Notes: a model not told the origin generated them from the sequence alone. Positions 45,560 through 54,777 are shown, counted from the stretch's first letter. The stretch: 64,000 nucleotides of DNA from CAKZNE01 sp002695025 (GCA_913043285.1 CAJWML010000009.1:1-64000), one strand, 5' to 3'. Translations and numbers: made by a program.

Positions 45560-45934
45560 ATGGAATTGTACCAATCTAATGCCGTACTCGTAAAAGAAAA
45601 GATTTCCGATGACCCGGAGGAGTGGAAATATATGATCTACTCCGTCACCATGACCGATCATAGCCAGTATATCGCAGAGGAATATGACCAAACGGTGTAT
45701 ACCCTGAATGATGACGGCCACTATGACGTAACCCTGGAAATAAGCCAGGATACCTCCATTCCTATAGATATGGAGTATCTGAAACCAGTAGTACACATAG
45801 CTGAACTGGATGGGATACAGCTCTCCGAAACCAATCCCACCATTGAACTCAGTGTAAAGAAAAACGGGCAGTTAATGGGCAAGAAAAGAAAACTACATAA
45901 ATCCGTAGCCGATGAAAACGCCAGACCTGTTTAA
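45560..45934 (+). CDS. small acidic protein downstream of the metacaspase
   Basis: 124 residues, no signal peptide, no membrane helix. Mostly beta strands (WKYMIYSVTMTD, YTLNDDGHYDVTLEIS) with an acidic start and a basic C-terminus (KKRKLHKS). It begins 17 bases after the metacaspase stop and ends before a strong terminator, so the two form a short operon. Regulator, inhibitor or substrate of the protease are all possible; I recognise no family. Confidence 0.75.
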   Translation: MELYQSNAVLVKEKISDDPEEWKYMIYSVTMTDHSQYIAEEYDQTVYTLNDDGHYDVTLEISQDTSIPIDMEYLKPVVHIAELDGIQLSETNPTIELSVKKNGQLMGKKRKLHKSVADENARPV

Positions 45935-45964
45935 CATTCTTTTTGCCATAATGTAGGTCTGCCT

Positions 45965-45996
45965 AAAGCCTGGATTGGATCCAATCCAGGCTTTTA
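45965..45996 (+). terminator. intrinsic terminator of the metacaspase operon
   Basis: Perfect palindrome over 45965-45994 (AAAGCCTGGATTGGA and its complement), followed by T residues and an AT-rich tract. It lies 30 bases after the small-gene stop. Confidence 0.88.
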
Positions 45997-46036
45997 ATTT
46001 TTTACATTTACCAGCACTCTACTCATATATAAAACA

Positions 46037-48169
46037 ATGTTTTTCTATAGTTCTTTTTTTAAAACCCTATGCCTTGGCTTTTTGCTGGTATTAATCATCG
46101 TATTAAATACAGTCCTTTACGCACAAAACCCTAAGGAGGGGCAGGATATGAAAAGACTGAATGATTCGGCCTGGCATTATCTGGATATAGATCTTGATTC
46201 AGCCCAATATTTTGCCAAAAAGGGCCTTCTAAGCAACATTCCCAAAACACCCTACCAAATTTCAATAGCTCACAACGCATTGGGCACCTATTTCCAGCGA
46301 ACCAGCAAATACGACTCCGCAACCTATCATTTTAGCAAAAGTTTAGAGATACGTAAAAGGTTAGCTGACACTATTCCCCTCATCAATGTATATCTTAACC
46401 TGGGAAGTTTATATTATGATCAGGGCAATCCTATACAAGCTATTGATACCCTGGAAAAAGCTGTGATCTTGCTTAACACTCAACCTTATCAAGGTGACTC
46501 TCTGACAATAAAATCATCAGTCCTTAATATGCTGGGGGTGATCTACATGGAGACAGGGCGGCTTTCAGAAGCTTTTGAAGCACTCTCCAAATCCTATCAA
46601 CTCCGCACTCATAACGGCAGCGATCTGGACCTGGCAAAATCTGCTCTCAATTTTGGTCATCTTCATGAATTGATCCATGATTATAAAACAGCGCGGAAGT
46701 TATACCAATTCGCTCTCCACACTTATAATGACTATGGTTATACTTTTAAGGCAGCTAAATGTTATAAAAGCCTGGCCGACATTTATATGGCTGAAGCTAA
46801 TTACAGCCAGGCTCGTCAGTATTATAACCGGGCTAAAAATATCTTTCTACAGGAAGATGATAAACAAGAAGTAGCCGGAACCTATTCCAGTTTAGGCTAT
46901 CTGGAAGAAGCCACTGGCAATTTTGAAGAAGCCTTTCAGGATCAGCAAACGGCTCTTTCTATTTACAGCAAGATTGACGACCGTGATGGAATGACTGAAT
47001 CTTATAACCACCTGGGGCAACTGGCTATAAAGCAAAATGACCTTACCCAAGCCATTGAATATCTTACCAAAGCGGAGGGTTTGGCTCAACAACTCTCCTC
47101 AGCCTATTTATTAACCAATGTATATGATGGGCTTGCCAAGGCTTACGGTCAGCAGCAAAATTACCGGCAAGCCTTTGCCTATAAGATGAAAAGTGAAAAA
47201 GTGTATAAAAAACATGCGCTTGACCTCCAACAACTGGTAAACGAAAGATACCAGAGGGAACTAGCTGAACAGAAACAGCAAATACTAAGTGAAAAGCTGA
47301 ATAAAGAAAAGGCTATAACCCGCAGTCAGACTCTGCAGCTTTACATCCTGTATCTGGTGGGCGGGGCTATGCTTCTATTATTTTTTATCTCGTGGGTAAA
47401 TTTCAAGCAAAAAGCAAGACTTCAAAAGGCTAAAGAAAAAGAGCAACAGCGCCAGCAGGAGATCAATCAATTGATGCAGGACCAGAAGGTACATAAAATG
47501 GATGCTTTAATTGAAGGACAACAGAGCGAGCGTATACGGATAGCCCAGGATATTCACGACCGACTGGGCTCTCTGCTTTCCGTTCTTAAGATCCACTTCG
47601 GAGAAGTTACCCAACAGTTTAAATCCATACAACAAAAAACAGAGAGTAAAGTAAGTGAAGTAAACACTTTGATTGACCAGGCCGCCCAGGCCATCCGCGA
47701 AATATCCCAGAATTTACGTTCGGGCGTACTGGATGAAATGGGCCTGATACCCGCTATTGAGGATATTTGCCAACGAGCGCAGGACACCGGTAAAATTGAA
47801 GTGGAAGTGCACACCGAAAGTGTGAAGGGACAATTAAACCCCAATCTGGAGTGGACCATTTACCGCAATACCGAAGAAGCACTCAATAATATTCTCAAAC
47901 ACGCCCAGGCCAATAAAGTGATCGTACAGATCTTTCAAGGTAAAGATCATATTTCAGTAACCATTGAAGATAATGGAGTAGGCTTTGACCCTAAACAGCT
48001 AAAAGAAAGTGAAAATCGCCAAAGCCTGGGTTTAAAGGGCATGAAAGCCCGTACCCGAAAGTATAACGGTTCTTTTGAGATTGACAGCAAGAAAAACCGC
48101 GGTACCATCATTATGATGGATTTCAAATTACAACCCACTGAAAACTATGGGGATGAAAATAAACAGTAG
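46037..48169 (+). CDS. TPR sensor histidine kinase, NarL-type
   Basis: 710 residues. Signal-like N-terminus (LCLGFLLVLIIVLNTVLYAQ), about eight TPR units (residues 60-400, e.g. LGTYFQRTSKYDSATYHFSK, LGYLEEATGNFEEAFQDQ), one membrane helix at about 436-455, a coiled coil, then a HisKA_3 domain with His507 in IRIAQDIHDRLGSLL. The ATPase domain has NTEEALNNILKHA and IEDNGVGFDP, and later GLKGMKARTRKYNG. The periplasmic TPRs probably detect a protein partner. The cognate NarL-type regulator begins 55 bases downstream. The gene has its own start after the terminator at 45965. Confidence 0.93.
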   Translation: MFFYSSFFKTLCLGFLLVLIIVLNTVLYAQNPKEGQDMKRLNDSAWHYLDIDLDSAQYFAKKGLLSNIPKTPYQISIAHNALGTYFQRTSKYDSATYHFSKSLEIRKRLADTIPLINVYLNLGSLYYDQGNPIQAIDTLEKAVILLNTQPYQGDSLTIKSSVLNMLGVIYMETGRLSEAFEALSKSYQLRTHNGSDLDLAKSALNFGHLHELIHDYKTARKLYQFALHTYNDYGYTFKAAKCYKSLADIYMAEANYSQARQYYNRAKNIFLQEDDKQEVAGTYSSLGYLEEATGNFEEAFQDQQTALSIYSKIDDRDGMTESYNHLGQLAIKQNDLTQAIEYLTKAEGLAQQLSSAYLLTNVYDGLAKAYGQQQNYRQAFAYKMKSEKVYKKHALDLQQLVNERYQRELAEQKQQILSEKLNKEKAITRSQTLQLYILYLVGGAMLLLFFISWVNFKQKARLQKAKEKEQQRQQEINQLMQDQKVHKMDALIEGQQSERIRIAQDIHDRLGSLLSVLKIHFGEVTQQFKSIQQKTESKVSEVNTLIDQAAQAIREISQNLRSGVLDEMGLIPAIEDICQRAQDTGKIEVEVHTESVKGQLNPNLEWTIYRNTEEALNNILKHAQANKVIVQIFQGKDHISVTIEDNGVGFDPKQLKESENRQSLGLKGMKARTRKYNGSFEIDSKKNRGTIIMMDFKLQPTENYGDENKQ

Positions 48170-48223
48170 TGAGGAAAACCTAGTCAACATACCCATTTAC
48201 CTTTATGATCAAATTAAAGTAAA

Positions 48224-48898
48224 ATGACAATCCAAACTAACCCTATCCGTGTCATTCTTGTAGATGACCATAAAATATTACTTGATGGTATCGCCAACCT
48301 GATAGAAAAAAATCCGGGCATAAAGCTCCTCGCCTGTTTTGACAACCAGGATGAAGCCCTTAAAACCATCCGTGATAAAAACCAGGAGATAGACGTGGCG
48401 GTGCTGGATATCAGCATGAATAAAGAACCACTGGCCGGGCTGCGGTTGTGCCAGGAAATACGCGAAAACTTTCCACATATCCGGGTTTTGATCATGACCA
48501 TGCACGATCAGTCCAAATACATTACCCCTTTGGTAAAAGCCGGAGCCAATGGTTATATCCTAAAGGAAAAAGGCCAGGATGAGCTTTTGGAAGCTATTCA
48601 AACCCTGGCCAAGGGTGAGGAGTACTACGGCAAGGCCATTGTTAAAACCGTGATGGACACTATCGCCAACCGGGTGGAAGCCGACCACGGAGTGGTAAAA
48701 CTCACCAGCCGCGAAGTGGATGTACTGAAACTACTTGGCAAAGGGCACTCCTCCAGGGAAGTAGCCGAAAAACTGTTCATTGAAAAGTCAACGGTAGAAA
48801 CGCATAAGAACCACATTCGTGAGAAGCTGGACCTCAAGAACGTAAAGGAGATCATCATTTTTGCCCGTGAAAATGGCTATGTGGATGATATAGAATAA
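48224..48898 (+). CDS. NarL/LuxR-family response regulator
   Basis: 224 residues. Receiver domain at 1-125 with DDHK, phospho-acceptor Asp62 (VAVLDISMN) and a Lys in GYILKEKG. A LuxR-type helix-turn-helix follows at about 155-215 (LTSREVDVLKLLGKGHSS, VAEKLFIEKSTVETHKNHI, EKLDLKN). It is the partner of the TPR kinase just upstream and binds DNA as a dimer. Targets may include the caspase gene 88 bases downstream, which is inference from position. Confidence 0.95.
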   Translation: MTIQTNPIRVILVDDHKILLDGIANLIEKNPGIKLLACFDNQDEALKTIRDKNQEIDVAVLDISMNKEPLAGLRLCQEIRENFPHIRVLIMTMHDQSKYITPLVKAGANGYILKEKGQDELLEAIQTLAKGEEYYGKAIVKTVMDTIANRVEADHGVVKLTSREVDVLKLLGKGHSSREVAEKLFIEKSTVETHKNHIREKLDLKNVKEIIIFARENGYVDDIE

Positions 48899-48985
48899 TC
48901 CACACTTTTAAGGATCCATTTTCCACACAACTACCCTACCTCTTTCTTTTGTTTCGCGTGATTTTTGAGAAAAAGAAATCACCTT

Positions 48986-49954
48986 ATGAAAAGAGCTTTA
49001 CTGTTTGGTATTGACAACTACCCTTTTGCACCCCTTAGAGGTTGTGTGGCCGATGCACTTAAAATGCAAGAAGTTCTATCAGTGAATGATATTCCTCCCA
49101 CCGGAAACTTTCAATGTGAAGTTTTCACTTCAGATCAGGAAGAGATCACCACCGAGCTGATGTACGAAAAAATACAACAGTATCTGGATGACGATACCGG
49201 AGCCATTCGCACCGCACTCTTATATTTTGCCGGCCATGGTTATGTGGATGGACTGGATGGCTACCTGGTCAGCCAGAATGCCTCAAAATATGCACAGGGG
49301 GTTGAAATGAGCGACCTGCTACACATTTGCTCGCAATCCCGCATTCCGGAAATTATTATTGTGCTGGATTGTTGTTACTCCGGGGAATTTGGCAGCATAA
49401 TCGGCAATAAAAGATTGTCGCAGCTTCCATCCGGGGTATCCATTTTAACATCCAGCGGTGCCGAACAGCGTTCGCTTGAAGAAAATGGAGCCGGACTTTT
49501 TACTTCCCTGCTGTATGATGCCTTGAAAGGTGAGGCAGCCGATATTCTGGGTAACATCGATGTAGCTGCTGTATACAACTACGTAGACAATATGCTGGGT
49601 GCTTTTGAGCAAAGGCCTATTTTCAAAACCAATGTCTCACGTATGACGCGCCTACGCAAGACTACGCCCCGCATTACCATTGAAGAACTATCCAGGATTA
49701 CGGAGTTCTTTACCAGTCCCACGGAACCTCACCAGCTTGATCCATCCTATGAAGACACGGAACCATGCTCCACCGAGGAAAATGTGCAAATTTTCAAGTT
49801 GCTTCAGAAAATGACCAGCGTGGGACTTGTGCATCCCGTAGAAGAAAAGTTCATGTACTATGCAGCCATTAACAGCAAAACCTGTGTCTTAACACCCACC
49901 GGAAAATCCTACTGGAAGCTCATTGATAAAGGACATTTACGTTACCAGGAATAG
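48986..49954 (+). CDS. caspase-fold protease with C-terminal accessory domain
   Basis: 322 residues from ATG 48986 (a TTG at 48965 is less likely). Peptidase C14 fold: KRALLFGIDNYPFAPLRGCV, ALLYFAGHGYVDGLDGYL with His84, then IIIVLDCCYSGEFG with Cys130, and LTSSGAEQRS and GLFTSLLYDAL. The last 110 residues are a separate, winged-helix-like region (ITIEELSRITEFF, VQIFKLLQKMTSVGLVHP, TPTGKSYWKLIDKG). Such C-terminal domains often mediate recruitment in conflict systems. One base separates its stop from the next gene (a three-TM protein), so the two are co-translated. Confidence 0.88.
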   Translation: MKRALLFGIDNYPFAPLRGCVADALKMQEVLSVNDIPPTGNFQCEVFTSDQEEITTELMYEKIQQYLDDDTGAIRTALLYFAGHGYVDGLDGYLVSQNASKYAQGVEMSDLLHICSQSRIPEIIIVLDCCYSGEFGSIIGNKRLSQLPSGVSILTSSGAEQRSLEENGAGLFTSLLYDALKGEAADILGNIDVAAVYNYVDNMLGAFEQRPIFKTNVSRMTRLRKTTPRITIEELSRITEFFTSPTEPHQLDPSYEDTEPCSTEENVQIFKLLQKMTSVGLVHPVEEKFMYYAAINSKTCVLTPTGKSYWKLIDKGHLRYQE

Positions 49955-49955
49955 T

Positions 49956-50384
49956 ATGAGCCACAAACTCCTGGAACAATACAAGCTTTACGTGGAAATG
50001 GCCGACCGGGTAAGCCAGCGCAGGCAGACCGCCAACCGCTTTTACATTTCCCTGCTTTCGGGTTTAGGTGGACTGTACTTACTCCTGAAAGAAATCCTGA
50101 ACACACAGCCCAACATCATCATCTGGGCCATCCTCATCATTATCATTTCCCTGCTGTGGTGGCTCACTATCAACTCGTACCGCCAGCTCAACAGCGGTAA
50201 ATTCAAAGTGATCCACGAAATGGAGCAGCAACTCCCCTTTGCCTGCTATGACCGGGAGTGGGATTACCTGGGCCGGGGCAAAAATGGCAAACTATACCGG
50301 CAGTTGAGTAAGGTGGAGGGGTACGTGCCATTGGTCATTATAGTGCTTTCAGCGATGTTAATAACTACAAGCCTGCTGCTATAA
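49956..50384 (+). CDS. small three-TM membrane protein, possible effector
   Basis: 142 residues from ATG 49956, one base after the caspase stop. Conserved-looking motif MADRVSQRRQTANRFY at 15-30, then helices at about 29-45, 53-72 and 122-142 with a cytoplasmic loop (FKVIHEMEQQLPF, YDREWDYLGRGKNGKLYRQL). The motif recalls RipA-type or SLATT-type membrane proteins seen beside nucleotide-signalling and caspase systems. It might form a pore after the protease acts; that is inference. Confidence 0.72.
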   Translation: MSHKLLEQYKLYVEMADRVSQRRQTANRFYISLLSGLGGLYLLLKEILNTQPNIIIWAILIIIISLLWWLTINSYRQLNSGKFKVIHEMEQQLPFACYDREWDYLGRGKNGKLYRQLSKVEGYVPLVIIVLSAMLITTSLLL

Positions 50385-50423
50385 CCACATTCTTAACTAC
50401 AATCTTTAAAAAACCAATTCATC

Positions 50424-51080
50424 ATGAATCCAAAAAACATTGCCTACATCCTGATCTCGTACGGTATCCTGAGTTTTATCTTCACCGTTAATGAAAACGG
50501 TATTCCTTTAATTCTAGGATCACTATTCTTATTGGGCCTTGGCTTATATCTTCTATATCAGACAGAGCCTAAGTTTAAAGCTATTCTTCATTCCAAAAAA
50601 CTTACTTCTTTACAGGGCTCCCTGGGGGTGCAAGATAACAGAGATCTCTTTTCCCAGCTTCCTCTTATCCCCTTAATAGCCAGCTTCCTCCTGCTCGTTT
50701 CCTTATTTCTGCCCTGGATGGCTGCTAAAGCTTCCATCATGGGCAAAACACAAAAATCACCTGCCATTGGGCTATTTGATTATGACGACAGTATAGTGCC
50801 AACGCTATTGATTGTGATTGCCCTGGCCGCTGCTTTTCTGGCCTTTAAAAAGGTGAAGTTTGCCTTTACCGTAGGTCTTCTTGTCTTGCTAATTGGCATA
50901 GCCTACCTGGCCGGGTGGCTGGGACGAGGAGCAGGTGGAACTGGTAATTACGGAGCTTTTGGAGTAGATGTAGAGCTTAGCCTGGCACCACAGGCGGGAC
51001 TTTACCTGCTGATTATAGCTTCACTGGTTTACAGTGCTACAACTTTTAAGTTTTTGAGGAGCACTTTCGGAAACTCATAA
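50424..51080 (+). CDS. multi-pass membrane protein of unknown function
   Basis: 218 residues with about six membrane helices (YILISYGILSFIF, LILGSLFLLGLGLYLLY, LPLIPLIASFLLLVSLFLPW, LLIVIALAAAFLAF, VGLLVLLIGIAYLAGWLG, GLYLLIIASLVYSATTF). The order resembles uncharacterised small integral membrane proteins of Bacteroidota. It begins 39 bases after the three-TM gene and could be co-transcribed with the caspase. No transport motif seen. Confidence 0.75.
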   Translation: MNPKNIAYILISYGILSFIFTVNENGIPLILGSLFLLGLGLYLLYQTEPKFKAILHSKKLTSLQGSLGVQDNRDLFSQLPLIPLIASFLLLVSLFLPWMAAKASIMGKTQKSPAIGLFDYDDSIVPTLLIVIALAAAFLAFKKVKFAFTVGLLVLLIGIAYLAGWLGRGAGGTGNYGAFGVDVELSLAPQAGLYLLIIASLVYSATTFKFLRSTFGNS

Positions 51081-51183
51081 AAATTCATTGATCAAAGGAT
51101 TAAATATCCATAATACTATCGATCAAAAAACATTCCTTCCATTGGAAATTTGAACTAATCATTTTAATTAAATCCAAACCGAT

Positions 51184-51699
51184 ATGAAAAAGTACATTTA
51201 TTCCTTGACTATCCTTACTCTAACCTTATTTACAGTTAAAGCTCAGTTTAACAATCCAGGAGGAGGTACCAAACTGGCTTTAAGTGGGGGTATCGGTTTT
51301 TGGACCCCTGGCACTTCTTATTTTATTCATGCAGATTTCCCCATTGGTACCACCGACTTAATCACCGTAGGTGGCCGGGTTACTTATTTACCCATTGATT
51401 TCACCTATTTCACAATATCCGCATTTGAGTTAGGGGCCGTGGCCGATTTACACTGGAATGAGCTGTTGGGCATTTCCGAACCCTGGGATTTGTATTCAGG
51501 TATTTCGGCAAATTATTATCTCTTAAGCGCAAGTGATGGAGATGAGATCATAACCGCGGGTGACGAAAAACTGCGTTTTTGCCTTAGGAGCGGTGTGCGT
51601 TACTTTTTCAGTGATCAGTTCGGTACATTACTGGAATTTGCCTTACTCGGAGAATATATAGCAGTGGCGAAGATCGGAATAACCTACGTCCTCCCCTAA
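51184..51699 (+). CDS. small exported barrel-like protein
   Basis: 171 residues with a signal peptide (IYSLTILTLTLFTVKAQ). The mature part is a run of short beta strands (LALSGGIGFW, TVGGRVTYLP, YSGISANYYLL, CLRSGVRYFF, LLEFALLGEY) ending IAVAKIGITYVLP. Length and strand pattern fit an eight-stranded outer-membrane barrel of the OmpA/OmpW kind. About 100 bases separate it from the gene before, so it may have its own promoter. Function unknown. Confidence 0.72.
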   Translation: MKKYIYSLTILTLTLFTVKAQFNNPGGGTKLALSGGIGFWTPGTSYFIHADFPIGTTDLITVGGRVTYLPIDFTYFTISAFELGAVADLHWNELLGISEPWDLYSGISANYYLLSASDGDEIITAGDEKLRFCLRSGVRYFFSDQFGTLLEFALLGEYIAVAKIGITYVLP

Positions 51700-51826
51700 C
51701 AAAAGAGCTTGGTACTTCACACATAACTCTTGGATAGTATAAAATACCGGTAAGGATTTCCTTAGCTACCTCTTACAGGCAGACAAAATCCCCATATTCA
51801 GGGATAAAAAAGATACTAATCAATCA

Positions 51827-51834
51827 TAAATTTG
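51827..51834 (+). promoter_or_regulatory. possible -7 element upstream of lipoprotein gene
   Basis: TAAATTTG fits TAnnTTTG and lies 26 bases before ATG 51861. No clear TTTG partner upstream, so tentative. Confidence 0.35.
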
Positions 51835-51860
51835 TTATAAATATTTTGTTAAAAAACATC

Positions 51861-53249
51861 ATGAAACGATTAAATATTACCCTCAGACTTTTATTGGCAT
51901 TTTCCCTTTGCGTCATTGTCCTTCAATGCAAAAAGAAAGAAAACAACACCGGAGATACGCAAGCGCAGTTTACGGTTATGACCAATGCCAGCGACCCTCA
52001 ACTACTTTCAGCAATCACTCCTGAAGGCGATATAATTGACCTGTATGGCGAACGTGATGAGAACGGCATTCCCCTTAATATTAACCAGGTTATTATAAAA
52101 AGTAATACCAACGGGGAGCAAACCTTCCTGCTGGACGACTTATTAAGACCGACTGACATTTTCGCCAATAACGGAGTTAGATTTCATTTAAACTGGCTTT
52201 CCAGTTATGAATTTGCACTTACTGCTTATAGTAATGACGGAGAAACCCAGATAAATACCTTGGTAGATCTGCAACAATCACCAGGGAAAAAATCTACGCC
52301 AACATCCCTGAAGAAACGTACTGGAAAGCTAAAACTGGAATTCAAAACCCAACCCTCTACAGTCAATAAAACCTTTACCACAGGAAAATGCAATTTATAC
52401 GTAACGCAATGTGATATAGCGTCTGATGCCCACGCCTGGATTAATGTAAGGGCAGACCTGGGTAATTTTAACCGTAACATTCCGGCTAAGAAAATAAACA
52501 CGGGCCACTACCAGGCTGGCATACCCAACAATATTGCCGGCTCTGTTAATCCATCTGAAATATGTGGTAAAATAGCCTCTATGGCCGACCTGCTATGTGA
52601 TATTACCCAGATGGGCTCCGGAGGAATCGCTATGGCCACAGCCATGTGTGTACGACTTTCAGGAGCAGCAGGTACTGTAAGTGTCGGAACCGCAGCGGCC
52701 CCGGTAATGGCTGCCTGTGAAGCACTGGCAGTAGGACTTGCTCTCTATTGTAACACCCTGGGTAGTTCTGCCACTCCCGGATCCCCCAGCCTGGCCTCCC
52801 AACTCTGCAATGCCAACCTTCTCAATAAAGACTTTACAGAAGACATAGAACTGAGAGGTGTAATAGCCGGACTTCCCAATAACCTGTACAGCACGATATA
52901 TACCGTAGATCCGGATGGTCCGTATCCAGATATTCACATGAATATGGGATCAACACCTCGTATCAGCGGGTTTGTTTTGGAACCATCAGCACCCGTAGCA
53001 GGGCAGAGTTACCAGGCTTTATCGGAAGCTTTTTGCCTTCCCCTGGCTTCAAAGGTTACTATATCCATAAGTGGTACAGACGGGTATGATGACTCCGTTA
53101 CCTATTTTGTTTCGCAACCGGAAAAATTTGGAAAGTTTGTATTGACCGTACCCGGGGCAGAATCAGGAATTGAAGACCTATGTACCCTTGAAATAGAGTT
53201 GCCTGACGGAAAGAGTTTGAAAAGATCCGCTTCCCTGGTTTTTAATTAA
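51861..53249 (+). CDS. large lipoprotein of unknown function
   Basis: 462 residues from ATG 51861. Lipoprotein signal with Cys23 (VLQCKKKEN). Early beta region (about 35-150), a K-rich linker (KKSTPTSLKKRTGKL), then a Cys-containing stretch with repeated Ala/Gly runs (CGKIASMADLLCDITQMGSG, ATAMCVRLSGAAGTVS, AACEALAVGLALYCNTLG). A beta domain closes the chain (GFVLEPSAPVAGQSYQALSE, KFVLTVPGAESG). Even spacing of Cys suggests disulfides in the periplasm or on the surface. No family recognised. The structured intergenic repeat follows about 60 bases after the stop. Confidence 0.75.
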   Translation: MKRLNITLRLLLAFSLCVIVLQCKKKENNTGDTQAQFTVMTNASDPQLLSAITPEGDIIDLYGERDENGIPLNINQVIIKSNTNGEQTFLLDDLLRPTDIFANNGVRFHLNWLSSYEFALTAYSNDGETQINTLVDLQQSPGKKSTPTSLKKRTGKLKLEFKTQPSTVNKTFTTGKCNLYVTQCDIASDAHAWINVRADLGNFNRNIPAKKINTGHYQAGIPNNIAGSVNPSEICGKIASMADLLCDITQMGSGGIAMATAMCVRLSGAAGTVSVGTAAAPVMAACEALAVGLALYCNTLGSSATPGSPSLASQLCNANLLNKDFTEDIELRGVIAGLPNNLYSTIYTVDPDGPYPDIHMNMGSTPRISGFVLEPSAPVAGQSYQALSEAFCLPLASKVTISISGTDGYDDSVTYFVSQPEKFGKFVLTVPGAESGIEDLCTLEIELPDGKSLKRSASLVFN

Positions 53250-53310
53250 AAGAGAAACAAACACCAGGTTTTTCCATCTGTAATAAAAGGGTTCTGATCA
53301 AAATGAAAGC

Positions 53311-53445
53311 TTAGAGAGCCCGGGTAGCTCCGAACTTGCTTCGGAGATCACCCGTCCGAACTTAGACTTTAGGAAGAACACTGTTCTTTTTAGGCTGTAA
53401 GCCTTGATCTTTTCGCCCTTTTGGATCAAGCCAAAAGGGCTAATC
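53311..53445 (+). repeat. structured intergenic repeat, copy 1 (diverged)
   Basis: Related to the two near-identical copies in the restriction locus. Shared blocks in order: CCCGGG..TCCGAAC..CGGAGATCACCCG, CCGAACTTAG, then CTTGATC, GCCCTTTTGG, ATCAAG and CCAAAAGGGC. The last four can pair as two interlocking stems (an H-type pseudoknot). The second stem has changed on both sides relative to the other copies (GCCC/GGGC here, TTGC/GCAA there), so pairing is kept while bases differ. Confidence 0.7.
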
Positions 53446-53558
53446 AAAAATTTCAGTTAAAGAAATATAAAGTAATTAACCAAAAAAATGAAATAAGAAT
53501 ATTCCTATTTTCAGCCATCTTGTAACCTGAGCATGCACGAAGCCCAAACCATAGACCT

Positions 53559-53786
53559 TCAGCTTACTGAAGCGGGTTGGGATAATACTATAAGCGCATA
53601 CCGAGCCTCCTTACGATATAACCCTTCCAACCGCTCTTCCTACTTATAACCGAGTGTTTCAGTAAAGGCTTCCGCATAGTAATAAGTGCTGATATTCTTC
53701 AGCTTAAAGGCACATTGCAGGGCCACCGCAATGTTGCGGTCTTCTTCCGCAAAGGATATAGCTATATCGTAAGGGTAAGTGCTCAT
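53559..53786 (-). pseudogene. degenerate TIR-domain gene
   Basis: From ATG 53786 the minus strand reads MSTYPYDIAISFAEEDRNIA and continues as a TIR domain related to the two TIR-TM proteins (CAFKLKN, then YYYAE, ending GYK). An in-frame TAG at 53640-53642 stops it after 48 residues. The same frame then continues with EERLEGLYRKEARYALIVLS, matching the next TIR segment (..KIYESEARYALIILS) of the protein at 41067, and ends at TGA 53559. The rest of the TIR domain, the membrane helix and the FlgO-like part are missing. It is a fossil third member of the TIR family here. Confidence 0.85.
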
Positions 53787-53966
53787 TTTAGAAAAGATTA
53801 TGAGCAAATATGAAGGGGAAATATATGATCTCTATCCTTCAAAAAATCTATAAATTAATCCATACAAATAAGGATATATTTCTATTTTTAGATGTTTTCA
53901 ACAAAATGATCTGTTCATTTAAGCAGAACTTTTTATTTTTAAAAAGTTCAACCAAACCATTCGTTC
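53787..53966. other. AT-rich spacer before the 2TM-CBS gene
   Basis: 180 bases of very AT-rich sequence with runs of A and T. It should hold the promoter of the plus-strand gene at 53967 and of the decayed TIR gene. No motif is convincing. Confidence 0.4.
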
Positions 53967-54707
53967 ATGGAAACTTCAAATGAGGATAAAAATCCCGGGG
54001 AAGATCGCAGTCAGATTGCCAAATATGTATTGATCGGTTCCACGGGATTACTGGCCCTGTATAGTTTGTCTTTTTTGTTTATAAAGCCTACAGGTGATAC
54101 GGCCGAAAAAATCTTCACCACCATGATTCCCGTTGTCAGCACCTGGGTGGGCACGGTATTGGCCTTTTACTTTTCCGGTGAAAACTTTAAAAAGGCCAAC
54201 GAGTCCGTAAGCAAACTAATCGGTCAGGTGGTGGATGAAAAACTGAAAAATATCAAGGTTGAAGAAGTAATGATCCCCTTTTCCAGTATGGTAAAGGTAA
54301 CTCTGACACAGGCGGATCCTAAGGGATCAACCCTTAATCTTGAAAAAAACATGCTGTCTTTATTGGATGAGCGTATCACGCGTATACCCGTACTGGACCA
54401 TAACAATATTGGAAAATACATTTTTCATGAAAGTGCCTTATACCGGTTTTTTCACAGTTCAGAAGGTAATACCCCTGATAAAAACAACCTTACCCTGGCC
54501 GATATATTGAACAATCAGCAATTGAGCGACTTTGCCTCCAAAACCATTGCCTACGTAAACAAAAATGCTACCCTGGCCGATGCCAAAAAAGCTATGGAGG
54601 CTATACCCAAGTGTCAGGATGTGTTTATAACAGAAACCGGCTCTGCTAAGGAGGCAGTACTGGGCTGGATAACCAACGTGATTATCTCCAGGCACGCCAG
54701 AGCTTAA
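53967..54707 (+). CDS. 2TM protein with cytoplasmic CBS-like pair
   Basis: 246 residues. Two membrane helices near the N-terminus (about 20-39, YVLIGSTGLLALYSLSFLFI, and 49-69), then a coiled segment (FKKANESVSKLIGQVVDEKL) and a cytoplasmic region at about 95-246. Motifs RITRIPVLDHNNIGKYIFHE and VNKNATLADAKKAMEAI, with VFITETG and AVLGWITNVII later, fit two CBS half-modules, a fold that binds adenine nucleotides. It stands alone between the TIR fossil and the restriction locus. A nucleotide-sensing membrane effector would fit the neighbourhood; that is inference. Confidence 0.75.
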   Translation: METSNEDKNPGEDRSQIAKYVLIGSTGLLALYSLSFLFIKPTGDTAEKIFTTMIPVVSTWVGTVLAFYFSGENFKKANESVSKLIGQVVDEKLKNIKVEEVMIPFSSMVKVTLTQADPKGSTLNLEKNMLSLLDERITRIPVLDHNNIGKYIFHESALYRFFHSSEGNTPDKNNLTLADILNNQQLSDFASKTIAYVNKNATLADAKKAMEAIPKCQDVFITETGSAKEAVLGWITNVIISRHARA

Positions 54708-54777
54708 TTAAAAGCCCATTCGTTAACACCTGGCTTGATCAATTGACTGGCTTCATTGGAGAATGGCGGTTTAACAC

